Shown: positions 20,498-33,370 of the stretch, in pieces | How positions within the stretch are numbered: position 1 is the first letter of the stretch | Layout of the letters: each line of letters starts with the position of its first letter | Assembly: GCF_964237555.1 (NCBI RefSeq) | Contig: NC_091435.1 | Location: 72,284,873 to 72,348,872, forward strand | DNA: 64,000 nucleotides | Reading direction: 5' to 3' | DNA from: Oryctolagus cuniculus | Taxonomy: Eukaryota; Chordata; Mammalia; Lagomorpha; Leporidae | Position numbers and translations under genes: made by a program | The notes under the pieces: generated by a model | The model's database searches: none | What the model was told of the DNA's origin: nothing | What the model saw: only the letters and a program-made list of their open reading frames with translations

Positions 20498-22862
20498 GAA
20501 GACGTGGTCTCGGTGCCCACACCATTGCATGCACACTGGCACAGTACAGTCATTTTCACTACTGGATTTCACATGATTCAAGGTATCTGATATGATGGCT
20601 CCTTAATTCTCAGTAAGCCACAGACCACAGAAGGCAGAGACGCAAGCTGCACTGCAAGTCAGATTCCTGGGCTGTTATCCACTTCAGAGAGCTCCAGATG
20701 TCACAGAACCAGGCCTGTGGCCACCACGACTATGCTGGCTCCTCAGTCCACACTCCTCCCTTTTCAATCATGGGGAAAGTGCAAACCAGCCCTACATTGT
20801 GTTGCTCTACCTCTGGCCCCGGGCAAGATATGTAACCTCATCTGGAAAATGACTTGACTCTAGAGACTTCGGCCATCGACAGTATTTGATTTCCATGAGT
20901 CAGATTTACTCATGCCTGTCACACTGGCATTAGAGCACACAGTACAGAGCCTTGCTTGACATGGCTTCTCCCTAACTGTGAGATAGGAGAATTAATGAAT
21001 AACTTATTGCATCTTCAATACCATAGGTAAAATTACATGGAAACAATACCCAGGGCCACTTGTGATGGCCTTGCTCTCTTAGCCTTTCGCTAATGCTTTC
21101 CTTCATTAATTATACAGCCATCACCTTTCTCCTGATGGTAAAATACCCCAAGTGGCTCAACTCCAAGCTGCAAAATTTTAGCTATTTGCCCTTCCTCTAA
21201 TGATTAGAGGCTGTGTAAGATATAATATCGGCCTCTTTCCATGTCACATAAATTGAATGTATGCCCAGAATAGCTAAGGTTTAAGTTCTAAAGAAAATCT
21301 TCTCCTCCAGTATACTTAAAATCTATACAGTCTTGCCAAAGAAACACAAGAGAATGTCAAAGCTCCCCCTCTATGAACTTTTCATGAAGTGCCACAACAC
21401 ACTGGGCTCTGCCTCATGCTGGCCCCTCTGATAGCTTTGGGAGTCAGATCAGGTTTCAGCTATAAACCAGCTGGTGCCATCCATTTAAGGGAAAACAGCT
21501 ATGTAAGTGAGCAAGATTCTAATCACTAAGTCTAATTACAAAGTAGAGTAAATTATTATAAATGTTTTCTAAAGTGTCTTAAACATTGTAAGAAAGAAAA
21601 ATTATCAAGCCCACAGAAATCCACTATGCTGAGAACATCGTTTGGGATTAGGACATTTATATGTATAATATTATATGCTCTGGCTGTTCCTTACACTTGA
21701 CTCCAGCATCCACACATTACAAACTTTATAACCTTGCTCCTTCATTCAATCAGATGCTAAACTGTTGAACTCAAAGTACACTTTAGCTTACACGTCCTAA
21801 TGGGGAGTAATTAGGGACAGTTCACTTGCACTGCACTAAAGGGAGCTGCACACTGTTCCACTGCACTGTTATTAGGTAAGAGAAGGAAGGGGGAAAAGGC
21901 AAACGAAACAGTGACACCTGTATGACTGTGTAATTTCCCAAATGCAGGTCTATCCTCTTCCAATTAACATGCTTCAATGAAATATTTCAAATACTGCACA
22001 TTCTCCAAATCAATACAAAACCAAAGACAAACACATTAACATTCAAGCCTCGGCTTCCAAGCTAGCCGTCTGTCCGGACATCCCTTCCATTAGTCCTGTT
22101 TGCACCAAGTTCCTGTATCACGGGCCTCCGCTGTTAGCGCATCTGCCTCCTGTATGTATCAATGTGCGTGCTCTTACCGTGCAATGAACTTCAGACTGAT
22201 ATTCCCAGTACATTGTTTATTATATCTTTGGAGGCTGTGAGGAAGGCTCCCAGCCTGCACCGAGGATCTACGTGCTGCTTTCTGTGCCTTTCCCAACTCC
22301 TCCAGGGTAGTTGAGGAGCATCTAACTGAGCTCCACACAACGACATGTTGGGGGAAGTAAAGTAAGCTGCACACAGGCCTAGCCTTAGGAAACACCAGCA
22401 AGGCACTCCAGGGACGCCGGTGGATTTGTGATCCAGATGGCACAGCCACGACGTCAGCAAGGCTGCCTGACCTGGAATGGACTCAGTGAACAAGACAAAA
22501 ACCGAGGACTAAGCATTATCTTTGTGGCAGATAATACTAATTACTATGACCAAGATGTCACTCAGAAGAGCAGATGATGCGCTGCTAAATACGATGTACT
22601 GGCCTGGAAGCGGGAAACTGGACATGTTATCTTCTTAAGGTCTGTCATATTCATGATCACAGCCATTGAATGGGGGCCTTCTCTTCTACTCCGTGGAGGC
22701 TTTGGCTGTTGGCAATGACTCCACAGTTAACCTTCCAGTTTGTTCAACCACTTCATTTTCATTTCCTGACCATTTGTAGCCTTGTCCCTGACATTGGCCA
22801 CTGCCTGTAAGAGGCATGAAAACTCTCTCCTTTGTGTTCTTGAAGGCACAGTTGAGGGTCAG
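20498..22862. other. Unique DNA without a gene
   Basis: About 2.4 kb without CSINE or recognisable L1. The segment 20650-20870 has MIR-like phrases ('cctctggccccgggcaag', 'aacctcatctggaaaatg') but is too diverged to call. Two overlapping minus-strand frames at 22174-22493 (91 and 100 codons) match nothing I know. Confidence 0.4.
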
Positions 22863-22876
22863 AAGTTGATGTCATT

Positions 22877-23194
22877 AGAGACCAGCACGGTGGCATAGCA
22901 GGTTAAGCCATCACTTGCAGTGCCGGCATCCCATATAGGGGCGTTTCGCGTCCCTGCTGCTCTACTTCCTATCCAGCTCCCTGACGGTACACCTGGAAAA
23001 GCAGTGGAAGATGGCCCAAGTGCTTAGAGACTGGGAAGAAGCTGTGGGTTCCTGACTTTGGGTAAGCTCAGCTCTGGCCATTGCAGCCATTTGGGAAGTG
23101 AACCAGCAGAGGGAAGACCTCTCTCTCTCTCTCTCTGTCTCTCTCTCTGTCTCTCTCTTCCTTTCAAATAAATTAATGAAATCTTAACAAAAAG
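22877..23194 (+). mobile_element. CSINE with TSD
   Basis: Head 'gagaccagcacggtggcatag', a CT tract, then TTTCAAATAAATTAATGAAATC. Flanked by AAGTTGATGTCATT (22863-22876) and AAATTGATGTCATT (23195-23208), 13 of 14 identical. Confidence 0.95.
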
Positions 23195-23691
23195 AAATTG
23201 ATGTCATTGGCTAATTCTGTGCCTCACTTTTGTTTTTGTCAGAAGTTTGCTATCTGCACATCTATCCTTGATTACAAGACTTTGGCGTCAAGGACCTGGG
23301 AATGCCTTCTTCCAGACCCCTCTATCTAAAAGTCACATATCCTGGAAATCTGGCATTGTCAAGATTCACTTTTATAATTTTATATAAGATGTGCAGTGTA
23401 AAAGAAAGTAAAATCTAAACAAGTAGAGAATAAAGGAATATTATTTGAATTAGCAAAGTGGCATTTCTCCTGCAGAGTCACATCACAGCTACTGACATAA
23501 TGAAACAGTACCAGATATTTCTAGAAATTGCCTGAGGAAATATTGTACTAAAATGCTTATTTTGTCATCCAGGTACTCTCACCAAGTTTCTCTTCATTTG
23601 CATTTGCCTGCTAGTAAATAGCACAGCTACAGGGGGAAAAACGAGACCTGGTTTACCTGGTTTGTATTTTTGGTTTTCCCTCTATCTTGGT

Positions 23692-23718
23692 ATTTTTTTT
23701 TTTTTTTTACCTGCAGGG

Positions 23719-23760
<42 letters not shown>

Positions 23761-23766
23761 TGTGTT
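23692..23766. repeat. T run followed by compound (TC)n(TG)n microsatellite
   Basis: A T run of about 17, a short non-repetitive spacer ('acctgcaggg'), then (TC)n passing directly into (TG)n. The compound structure is likely to be length-variable. Confidence 0.9.
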
Positions 23767-24891
23767 TTATTTTCTCCTCCCAGCTAGAGAAGGAGGACAA
23801 TGCCTCAGGAATTATTTAAGGAACTATGTTATATAATCTGTGGAAGGACTCAGGGACTTCTGCATTAGTTTCTGTAACTGAAATACAAAATTACACTTTT
23901 ATCAGAACAAATAAGCCTTGTGACATGGGTTGAGTATGTCCTCAGCTCTCCCACAGTGAATCAGTTCTGTGTTTGGCACTTTGCAAATCTCATTATTACA
24001 CAATTACTTCTTCAAAAGAAAAAAAAAATAAAGGAATTTTACTGAATATGTTTCTAGTACAGGAGTTATTTTTAAGGCAAACCAGAGAGAACTTCAGATG
24101 AGAGGAGGGGGAAACTGAAAATATGGGACTCTGAATAGAAAATAACATATGACCCACATAGGTAAACAGAGTTATATAAGAGCAGCCCCATTCACGAAAT
24201 GCAAAGTTTTAAGGGCCCTAGATTTTTGAGCCCCATATTTTGGACTCCCTATAGATCTCTTTCATGGTACAAAAAAATCTCTCCCTAACTCAGTCTTTAT
24301 CTCTAAAAAAGATAAAAAATAACATATGCCAATTTTCTAGACTGCAGCATGGATACAGGCATTAACTATGTCACTTAGGAAAACTTCATTCAGTATCTAC
24401 ACTTAGGCTATTTTGTAAGGTAAACTTTTTCTCGGGATGCACAACAGGTAGATAAAATTGAGTGAGGATTGTATGATAACATGGGTAACTTTTACATGGA
24501 GTTTGCTAAACATGTCCTGTGATTGTGTGGCTCCATCAGCTTAGTATATAACAGTATACTTAGGGACTAACCATTACAGTTTGTGCATACATCAATAAAG
24601 TCTTCTACGATAAGATTCTATTCAACCTCAGTTATGTGAGTTACTCCACTGTGAAGGAGGCTTCAGAATTCAACCAGGACAGCTGTGCCTTGAGCTGAGC
24701 CCCTGGAGTCTTTATATGCTTCACCATATCCATGAACAGAAGTGGTTAAAGATCTAGCATTAAAAGGGTTAGCGTTCTAGAACAACTCAGAAATATCTGA
24801 AGGCTGTGAGGGTGGGAACAATCTAATTCAGGATTTATGATGTAACTTTAAAATAGTCTCTGGAAAAATGGGCTTAAAAATAAGTTTATTG
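23767..24891. other. Unique AT-rich DNA, no gene seen
   Basis: No long frame and no recognised repeat. Two A-rich runs at about 24018-24032 and 24270 are the only simple sequence. Confidence 0.4.
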
Positions 24892-25241
24892 GGGCTGGCG
24901 CTATGGCATAACTGATAAAGCTGCCACCTGCAGTGCCAGCATCCCATAAGGACATTGGTTCCAGTCCTGGCTGCTGCACTTCCAATCCAGCTCTCTGCTA
25001 TGGCATGGGAAAGCACTGGAAGATGGCTCAAGTCCTTGGGCTCCTGCACCTGCGTGGGAGACCTGGAAGAAGCTTCTGGTTCCGGGCTTCAGATCCACAC
25101 AGCTCCAGCCATTGTGGCCAAACTGGGGAGTGAACCAGCAGACGGAAGACCTCTCTCTCTCTCTCTCTCTCTCTGTGCCTTTCCTTCTCTCTCTGTGTAA
25201 CTCTGACTTTCAATAAATAAATAAATCTTTAAAACAAAAGT
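24892..25241 (+). mobile_element. CSINE, full length
   Basis: Head 'ggggctggcgctatggcata', long CT tract, TTTCAATAAATAAATAAATC and A-rich end. A possible short imperfect duplication is 'aagtttatt' before and 'aagttaatt' after. Confidence 0.94.
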
Positions 25242-25261
25242 TAATTTTTGTGCAAAAAAAT

Positions 25262-25548
25262 TAATGCACAGAGGTTAAACCCCTGCTTGTGATGCTGGTA
25301 TCCCATATTAGAGCACTGGTTCAAGTCCCAGCTGCTCCATTTCTGATCCAACTCCCGGCTAATGCACCTGGGAAAGCAGCAAATAATGGCCCAAGTCCTT
25401 GGACCTATACCACCCACATGGATACCTGGATGGAGGACTCAGCTCACGGCTTTGGCCTGGCCCATCCCCAGATGTTGTGGCCATTTGGGGAGTGAACTGG
25501 TGGATGAAAACTCTGTCTCTCTCCCTCTATAAATTATGTGCAGAATTT
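25262..25548 (+). mobile_element. 5'-truncated older CSINE
   Basis: The head is missing. The body starts near 'gcacagaggttaaacccctg' and runs through 'cccatattagagcactgg' and 'cccacatggatacctgg' to 'gaactggtggatgaaaac' and a short CT tract. It lies only about 20 bp after the previous CSINE. Confidence 0.85.
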
Positions 25549-25551
25549 TTT

Positions 25552-25618
25552 TAAAAAATTAAATGAACTTCTAATTTTTCATTATACATATACTTTCCAA
25601 AAACTTTTTGAAGGCCCT
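25552..25618. mobile_element. Fragment of a small inverted-repeat element
   Basis: Ends in 'actttttgaaggccc', matching one terminus of the small palindromic element at 53831-53955 (complement of 'gggtcttcaagaagt'). A weak partner, 'aaatgaacttctaattttt', lies at its left. Heavily decayed. Confidence 0.35.
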
Positions 25619-25724
25619 TCATATGCATAGATAACCAATCCAGATAAATTTAATAGAATTTCATGAAGTTTTTAAAAATACCTTCAAATTTATAGGATAT
25701 CATTTAGTGACTACACATTGAGCT

Positions 25725-25925
25725 CTTGGAACTGGTCTTCAATACTAGTTTCTCCTTAATCTCAGGAAAATTGATCAGTCTTTCTTTAGCTCAGTTTTCA
25801 AATCTGCAAAATGGGAAAATTAACCTACCACTTAGGATTTTACAAGTATTAAGCAATATAATGCATGTTAAATATTTACCATGATGTGTAAAACACAGGA
25901 AGCACTTATAATAAACATCAGTGAT
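25725..25925 (+). repeat. MIR SINE fragment
   Basis: 'cagttttcaaatctgcaaaa', 'tgggaaaattaacctacc' and 'gaagcacttataataaa' occur in MIR order (cagtttcctcatctgtaaaatgg.. ata.. gcgctcaataaatg). Diverged but diagnostic. Confidence 0.75.
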
Positions 25926-25987
25926 CACTGGACATACTAGTACCACCTGATTGGAAAGTTGGGGACAGTGATTAAAACTACTTTTCT

Positions 25988-26308
25988 GGCGTGGTCAGTT
26001 TAGTCTAGTGGTTAAGATGCTGCTAAAGATTATTATGTCCCTCAGCAGGGTGCATGGGTTTGATTCTGAGCTCTGGCTCCTGACTCTAACTTTCTGTTAA
26101 TTCTGACCCTGGAAGGCAGCAGTGATGGCTTAAGTAACAGAGCTCCTGCCACCCACATGGAAGACCCAGATTGAGTTTCTGGCTTTAGGCTTCAGCCCAG
26201 CCTAGTCCTGGCTGGTGTAGGCATTTGGGGAGTGAATCAGAAAAGGGGAATTCTCTGTCTCCCTCTCTCTCTTTCTGACTCTCAAACAAGTAAGTAAAAT
26301 TTTAACAT
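25988..26308 (+). mobile_element. Old CSINE
   Basis: Older subfamily: 'tggtcagtttagtctagtgg', 'gcatgggtttgattctgagc', 'acccacatggaagacccag', CT tract, CTCTCAAACAAGTAAGTAAA. Followed directly by the TACA/TA microsatellite. Confidence 0.88.
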
Positions 26309-26350
26309 ACCTACATACATACATATATATATATACATATATATATATGG
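26309..26350. repeat. (TACA)n(TA)n microsatellite
   Basis: Starts as CTACATACATACATA then passes into TATATA blocks. It lies at the A-rich end of the CSINE at 25988, as SINE tails commonly seed such repeats. Confidence 0.85.
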
Positions 26351-27896
26351 AATAAAGTAAGAAAAATATTGAATGAATTAATCTGTCAAGATCAGATGAG
26401 TCCTTTCTAGAAATACACTTTTGGGAAGTAATGAGCGACCAGCAACTTCTGTTTACTTTCATCAGAGTAGATGAAAGCATATACACAGAATTTATTTCTT
26501 CAATGGTGGAAAACTTGCTTTCTGCTTCTAATTACTTTGCTTTTAGATGAGAGGAAGTACAGCTCCCCTTCTTTGAGATATAGACTACAGTCGCCTATTT
26601 AGCAGTTCCACTTTTAATTGAAGGCAATTCATTTGGTAAGACTAAAGTAAGATAGAGAAGTGCAAGTCAGACAGGCAAGGGGCAGCAACATGGAAATATT
26701 GCCCAAAAGCTTGTCATTTGCTCCAATAAGACTAAAGCCGAAGATCCATCCTTATATTAGGCAAGCCTTACAGTTGACTGGGAAAACACAGTTGAGTGAT
26801 TTCTCTTTGGTGCAATTAAAATACCAACTTGAAGGCAACACTAGAATATTTTGCATAACATTGACTTCAGGTTTTCATGAGGGGCTGGGGGGAAGTACAT
26901 TTGATGCAGTTCCAAGGTCTGTCTGTCTGCCTTGCCAGTGTTTGAAGCAGCTCATGTTGAAATGTATAGTGATGCCTTCAGAGGACTACAGCAAAGAGAA
27001 TTAGAAGTCTGTAACTGGAAGCATCTTTACGGGCTGAGAAATGTAAGCTATTGTGAAAGCTCAACAATACATGTTGAAATAATTAAATCTCTTGGAAATG
27101 ATTGAACTGGTTGTTTTCAAATACGCAAATCTACATTTGTCATTCTGAATTCTTTTTATGGAGAGACGGTGTTTCTCCCTCCTGTTTCAGTAATTAAAAG
27201 TAGTCACCTGGTGATCATTCATTATCAAACATTTCTGCACATGGAAAAAAATGTTTTGGGGCTGAGACCTTGCTTACAAAATTTCATCCTTCAAAGGAAG
27301 TCTTTCTCCAGAAGCCATTATTCACTGAGAGTGGGTTTCAAAGCACTACTTCACACCTAAGTAACGTGCTCACGACACAGAGTGTCTCTCCCTTGATGGC
27401 TAGGCTCCAGTGCCTGCATTTTATGGAGATGCCATGCACCATCTTGAAAAGCTGGACACCTTCCAGTAGCATTAGGGGTTTGGAGGGAGAGCTGTTGCTC
27501 CTTAGAACTTAACTTCGCTCATGAATATTATTGTCTCAATTTATTTTAACGCAATGAGTGGGAGAGAAGGTGAGAATAAAATACACACACAGAAGCCTCT
27601 AACAGTCCTGCTGGTTTGGGCATCACAAAAAGAGGCACATGAAAACCTCTGAGAGTTGGAGCCTGCTGCATGAGAGAGATAAAAGTAGAAACAGCAAATT
27701 GGCTGCAACACGAGTGGCAGGTGCATTTGTTCACTGGAGGCAAGTTGGCAATTTAGTTTTCAATGACCAGCTTGTGTCTCTAAGGTTCACCTTTCAAAAG
27801 CCTCTCTTATGCCCTCAACTAACATCACCACAGCTCTGTCTCATGCTGAATCCTTATTCCTCAGGAAACAGCTACTCTTTACCTTGCTTCTTTTTG

Positions 27897-27930
<34 letters not shown>

Positions 27931-29244
27931 CAACCCCGGCTCTGTCCTCTAGTTATTGGTAATAGAATTGAAAAGAAGAAAATTGTAAGCTTGCTGAAAT
28001 ACAGGGCACAGTGGGGCGACGTACCCAAAGAGAAAGTCAATTCATGTTTTATATGGATGGCATCTAGGTAAACAGAACCCAAGGCAGGGGAACTCTCAGG
28101 AAAAAAGTCTGGGATTCTGACCTCACTCCTGCATTTCTGCAGAGAAAAGAGGATTCAAAGCCTCTGTTCCTACCAGCAGGATGGGACTCACCGAGACCTG
28201 GGTCAGGGGAGAAGAATTCAGAGTGGAAAGGCTGATGAGAGAAATCTATCTTCACTGAAAGGAAGTGGAGGGATGTGAGAGTGGTCCAACTCCCTGTCTC
28301 AGACAAGCAGAGAGATGACTGCTATCTGAATACAGCTCATCTGGACAGAATGCATCCATTTCTCCTTTAGCTAAAGACACACATAACCTTGAAATGCACA
28401 CGACACACACTCCATCCCTTGAAACTCTTGTTCCCACCATTCTTATTCTATTGGTTGGCTGCTCATCACCATGTTTTCATCATTAGTAATGACTTAGCAC
28501 CTGCATGAAAGGTGATGCTAACTCTCACATTACCTAAAGATAATGTGCCTTTGAGAACCTTTGGCATGGCTGGAAGTGTTCACAGCAGAATCTCCCATGA
28601 CAACTTCATGTGAGCGACTGTAAAGTTTCTAGAATGAATATCAGAGTAACATATGTTTGAGGACTATTTCAGTCAACAAAATGGCAAACTGATCCTGAGA
28701 AATAATCAAAAGAAGGGTGTGTAACAGATAAGTGATTTCTGAATTGCACAGTTGCTTGATAATGAGCATCAATTTATCAAATATGCTTGTTCAAGGTCTA
28801 GTGGAAGATTGATGAAAGACATATAATCTCGAAAGCACTATCTGTAACTTCTTAAGAAAGCAGAGGCCTTCTGGGTGTAGGCAGGTGAATATGATTCTTG
28901 GTCAAAATTCAATCTTTTTGCACATAAATGACTAATCTTTAAGGGTCCCTCAAAATAAGGACTCCTCTGCCTCTTTATGCAGTTGAGGAGGAGGGGAAAA
29001 ACTTAGGCATTATACATTTAAAATGCCATTTATCAAGTCATAGAGATGTGTACCGTGAAGAATAAAGCAACAGAAATGACAGTGGAAGCTAATGTTTGAT
29101 ACTGAACAAATCATGTTGGTACTTTCAATAAATACAAACCCTCATACATTCTTTGATTTCAGTTCAAGGAGATAGGTTCCATAAAAGCGAACAAAAGTAT
29201 GCAGATGTAAATCTTGACTTTTAATTGTACTACACATTCTATAT
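26351..29244. other. Unique DNA without a gene
   Basis: About 2.9 kb without recognised SINE or LINE apart from the A run at 27897. The longest frame (26660-27004, plus, 114 codons) has no recognisable domain and no splice context. I see no convincing exon. Confidence 0.4.
27897..27926. repeat. A30 run without a parent element
   Basis: Thirty consecutive A preceded by 'cttgcttctttttg' and followed by 'gaaccaaccccgg'. No SINE body, L1 3' end or AATAAA is seen directly upstream. Confidence 0.9.
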
Positions 29245-29257
29245 AGCACCCTGTTTT

Positions 29258-29600
29258 TTTTTGTTTGTTTGTTTTTTGTTTTTTGACAGGAAGAGTGGAC
29301 AGTGAGAGAGAGAGACAGAGAGAAAGGTCTTCCTTTGCCACTGGTTCACCCTCCAGTGGCCGCTGCGGCCGGCGCACCGCGCTGATCCGAAGCCAGGAGC
29401 CAGGTACTTATCCTGGTGTCTCCCATGGGGTGCAGGGCCCAAGGACTTGGGCCATCCTCCACTGCACTCCCTGGCCACAGCAGAGAGCTGGCCTGGAAGA
29501 GGGGCAACCGGGACAGAATCCAGCGCCCCGACCGGGACTAGAACCTGGTGTGCCGGCACCGCTAGGTGGAGGATTAGCCTAGTGAGCCACGGCGTCGGCC
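29258..29600 (-). mobile_element. Young CSINE with TSD
   Basis: T/G-rich tail, GACAGGAAGAGTGGACAGTG, GA block, CpG-rich body, complete complemented head. Flanked by AGCACCCTGTTTT (29245-29257) and AGCACCTTGTTTT (29601-29613). Confidence 0.96.
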
Positions 29601-29934
29601 AGCACCTTGTTTTAAAAACATCTTGAATATAGGAGTATCTTCTCTGTGGTTATTTTATTTAGATAAATATGGAAGATTAATTTATCTTGAAGTAAATCAT
29701 ATGACTAACTTTTCCTTGCCATAGACCTCAGCACAGTATTACCATAGAATCAACATACTTATATATTCTGCAACTCACTTGAATTGAAGGTAATGACACA
29801 TTTAAGTTTATGTATAATGTTAGATGATGAACAGGACATCCAATGTTTGAAAACTTTAATACTTTGAAGCACGTGTTACTATCAAATCTAGAATTATCTA
29901 TTCATATGTTCCCACTGTGATAATACGTGAAGGG

Positions 29935-30112
29935 ATGTAATAAAACCTAACATTTGTTGAACTTTTACTAAATGTTTTGTACACATTAGTTCACCTTATC
30001 CTCTCTACTACTCTAGGAGATAGGTACTATTAATATTTCCATTTTACAGATCAGAAAATATTTAGCCTAGATTTGAATCCTAGGTCTGCTGCTTTGTATC
30101 TGTCTTAAGAAC
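29935..30112 (-). repeat. MIR SINE fragment
   Basis: Complemented MIR order is clear: 'taacatttgttgaactttta', 'acacattagttcaccttatc', 'gagataggtactattaata', 'ccattttacagatcagaaaa', then 'gatttgaatcctaggtctg'. Confidence 0.88.
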
Positions 30113-30439
30113 CTGTACATTTATAATATATGTTAAGCAACATCTCTGACCCTTAGCTATTGAATATTAGTAATATCCCCAAAAGCAGTGTCAGTCAAGA
30201 ATGTTCACAGACATTGCCAAATGTCCCTAAGAGACAAAAAATGCAACTGCTTGAGAATCACTGCTTCAGAGGGTTCTGTTGGCTAGATTAAGGAAAGACA
30301 TGCTGGTCTCCAAGGTAAATGTGAATGGCACCACCCATCTTTTCAAAAGACAAAGGCAGATCCCACAATAGACAGTTTGACCCTAAATCTAATTATTCAT
30401 GTGTCACCAGTCCAAAGTAGAATTAACCATGGGATCAGG

Positions 30440-30799
30440 ATTTTTTGTTTTTGTTTTAAGTTTTATTTATTTGAAAGGAAGAGTGACAGGAGAGAGTGGA
30501 AGTGTGGCAAAGAGAAACAAAATGGGAAAGAGAGAGTGATTGTTCATACGCTGTTTTACTCCCCAAATGCTCATACAGCTAGGGCTGGAACAGGCTGAAG
30601 CCAGGAGCCAGGAACTCCATTCATGTCTCGCATATCTTGGCGGGAACCCAAGTACTTGGTTCATCATCTACTGACTCTCCCGTGCATTTGTAAGAATCTC
30701 TAAGGGAATCAGAGGCAGAACTCAACCCCAGGCCCTCTGAAATGGGAGGCAGGTGTCCCAAGCAACAGCTTAACCTGATGCACCACAACACCTGTCCCT
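30440..30799 (-). mobile_element. Old CSINE
   Basis: Complemented tail 'agttttatttatttgaaagg', GA-rich block, 'gaagccaggagccaggaac', 'aggccctctgaaatgggagg' and 'ccaagcaacagcttaacctg', ending near 'acaacacctgtccc'. Flanked by GGGATCAGG (30431-30439) and GAGATCAGG (just after 30799), a probable short duplication. Confidence 0.88.
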
Positions 30800-32949
30800 G
30801 AGATCAGGTTATAACAGCCTCAAAAATGTATTAATTCCATTACTAGAAATAATGCCTCAATTAATTAAAAAAAATAAAGGATAATTGCACCTCCTACCCT
30901 TTCTTTTTACTTTTAATATATTTATTTCTGGTTATTCCATTCTTTAAAAAAGCTAATTAATCAAATTTTTACTAATTTATGTGCTCACAGACAAGGTTCA
31001 AAGAGAAGCCTTTTATTTACCTTCTACCACGTAGAAATGAGAATTCTGTCAGGATAATTCATAATTATTAATGTCATTTTAGTTCCAATAGATAAAAACG
31101 GCTGCTGCTTAGTCTATCCTGTGCTTGAGAAAGGAGGGATGGCACTACCCACCTACCTCAGAACAAGTGCGTCTTCAGCACAATGCAACAGAATGGCACT
31201 TCCTGGGCACACAATAAGCGTGACAGTGTGAAGTGCTATCCAACAAAAACTTATCAGGGACACCACCATGTTAGCTTGCTGCTATATGAAGCGGACCTGC
31301 CAATAACACCTGGCCTGTTGTCTGCCAATGGCCCTGAATGATCGGAGACAGAAAATGGAGAGAATCCACTCTTCATGTCTTTCCACGATACTTTCAGAGA
31401 TTTCTCTCCCCTTTCTTCCTGAACCCTCTAGACCGATGTAAGGGAGAAATAACCTCCTCCCACTTTGAATTAAGGCATTGCTTAGCAAGAATGCTTGAGA
31501 CCGTCAGGCAGAGTGCACCGAGGGAAATGCTCAGACTTGATTACCTGGAAGCGGTTGCGGTTGTGTTCTGAAGGAAATGCTGCTCTGCTTTCTGGTGGAA
31601 AGCAATGGGAGTAATAATATGTAAATTGATGTATCAAGATTTCTGAAAGCTCAGCGCTATTTCCCCTTGCCCAAAGACTTCACCTCGCCTTATTAACTAT
31701 TCTAACAACTCTGCCTTTTTTTTTTTTTGTTTGTGTAATTCTTGTTTCCTCCCATTTAGCACATAGAAAAAAGCATTAGTAACACTCTTGGTTTTAAATG
31801 AACCCTATTAATATTCGTCTCTGCAAGGGAGTCTGGGATAATTTTGATAAATGTGGCCGTGAAGCTGATCTGACAGAGCTGAGTGTGATGTCTGCGTGTT
31901 CATGGGGAACTGCTTCATGCACAAGAGGGGACAGGCTGAAATGGGGAGTCTGGCAGCTCTTCTCTGAGCCACAGCTAGTAGCCCAAGGCAGAAATGCAAT
32001 TGTACCCCCCCCAAAAAAAATCACCACCACCAATAACAACTAGTGCAAAACAAGCAATCCTTATGCAGATAAAACAAGCTCAAGACTGCTCTCTGACTGG
32101 GAGGTCAGGCACATAGGACAACCCCTAGTTCTCACAGCCCTGGTTGTCCAGTTATGGAAAGCTCCAAAGGACACTGATAAAAACAAGCCCCATATCTGTG
32201 GTAGGACAAGAGGTGGGTATGGGGGCTCCGGCTTCTCAGAGATGCATCCACTTCATTCTGTGTCTGTTTCTTCCAGCAGTGGAAGTACCCTTGGAAAATT
32301 AAATGCCTTGTGATTACATTTCCAGAACAGAAAACAACAACAACAACAACAAAACAAAACAGCTGCCATTGAAGAAAAAAAGCTTTATAATAAATGCCAG
32401 AAGTTCTTGAAAATAGGATCATTCCATTTTTTACATGGGTTGCCCGAGGTGGGCTTCACCAGGGTTATTAGCTTTACAATGAAATACAGAAATAAGCGGT
32501 GTGATATTGAAGGGTTAGGAGCAGCATAGAGGCAGTTATTCCAAGCATTCAACATAAGCAAGATGAAACTTCAAATATGGGAACACAGAATAAAAGAGAA
32601 AAGATTTAACTTTTTTCTATAACTGCCTTTAAATATTGTCCCTTATTTTCTTTAGTATTCCTTAATTAATTTTTATTATAACCGATGGTCCTATTTGGGT
32701 CACAGGTACCATTTCCTAAACATAAAAATGTATAGAAGAGCAATGAGTGTATTTCAGAAGCTTGGGACAGGAAACAGGTAGGAAATGAAATAGGTAGGCA
32801 ATGGTAGTAGTGATTGGAGGTTTGGCTACCATATTTTGGGAAGAGATGGCAAACCTGGGAACACATATTGTTAGGGTTAAAAAATAATGTAAAACCACAC
32901 ACAACTCAGATCTTTTTCTTGGACAGAGTTAGTTAAAAATAATAGCACA
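30800..32949. other. Unique DNA without a gene
   Basis: About 2.1 kb without recognised transposable elements. Frames of 60-96 codons occur on both strands at 31280-31570 and 31790-32420; none is recognisable. The 31640-32000 block has balanced composition and could be conserved non-coding DNA, which cannot be tested here. Confidence 0.35.
32331..32360. repeat. (CAA)n microsatellite
   Basis: AAAACAACAACAACAAC pattern passing into AAAACAAAAC. Confidence 0.85.
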
Positions 32950-33352
32950 GGGGAGGGCATTGTGGTACAGGTGGTTAAGCAGCTATTCGGGAACACCCAC
33001 AACCCATACCTGAGCACTTGATTTGAGTCCCAGCTATTCTGCTTCCAATCCAGTTTCCTACTAATGTGCCTGTGAAGGCAGTGGATGATGGCCTCAGTGC
33101 TTGGATCCCTGCACCCAGGATGGGGCTCCTGGCTCCTGGCTTCAGCATGGTACAGCCCTGGCTGTTGTGGCATTTCAGGAGTAAACCAGTATATGGAAGA
33201 TATCTTTCTCTGTGTTCTCTCTCTTTCCTTCTCTCTCTCTCTCTCTCTCTCTCCCCCTCTCCCTCTCTCTTTCTCTCTCTCTCTCCCTCCCACCCTCTCT
33301 AGCTCTAGCTCTCTATTTCTCATTTAATTAAATAAATCAATAAATTTTTAAA
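32950..33352 (+). mobile_element. Old CSINE with expanded CT tract
   Basis: Head 'ggggagggcattgtggtaca', body 'aacccatacctgagcac', then a pyrimidine tract of more than 100 bp at 33205-33315, then 'taattaaataaatcaataaa'. The CT tract is several times the usual CSINE length. Confidence 0.9.
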
Positions 33353-33370
33353 AAGTACAAAATTTTAAAA

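Noticed and set aside
32877..33323. 148-codon minus-strand frame with Arg/Glu-rich start
   Set aside because: The Arg/Glu-rich run is the translation of the expanded CT tract of the CSINE at 32950.
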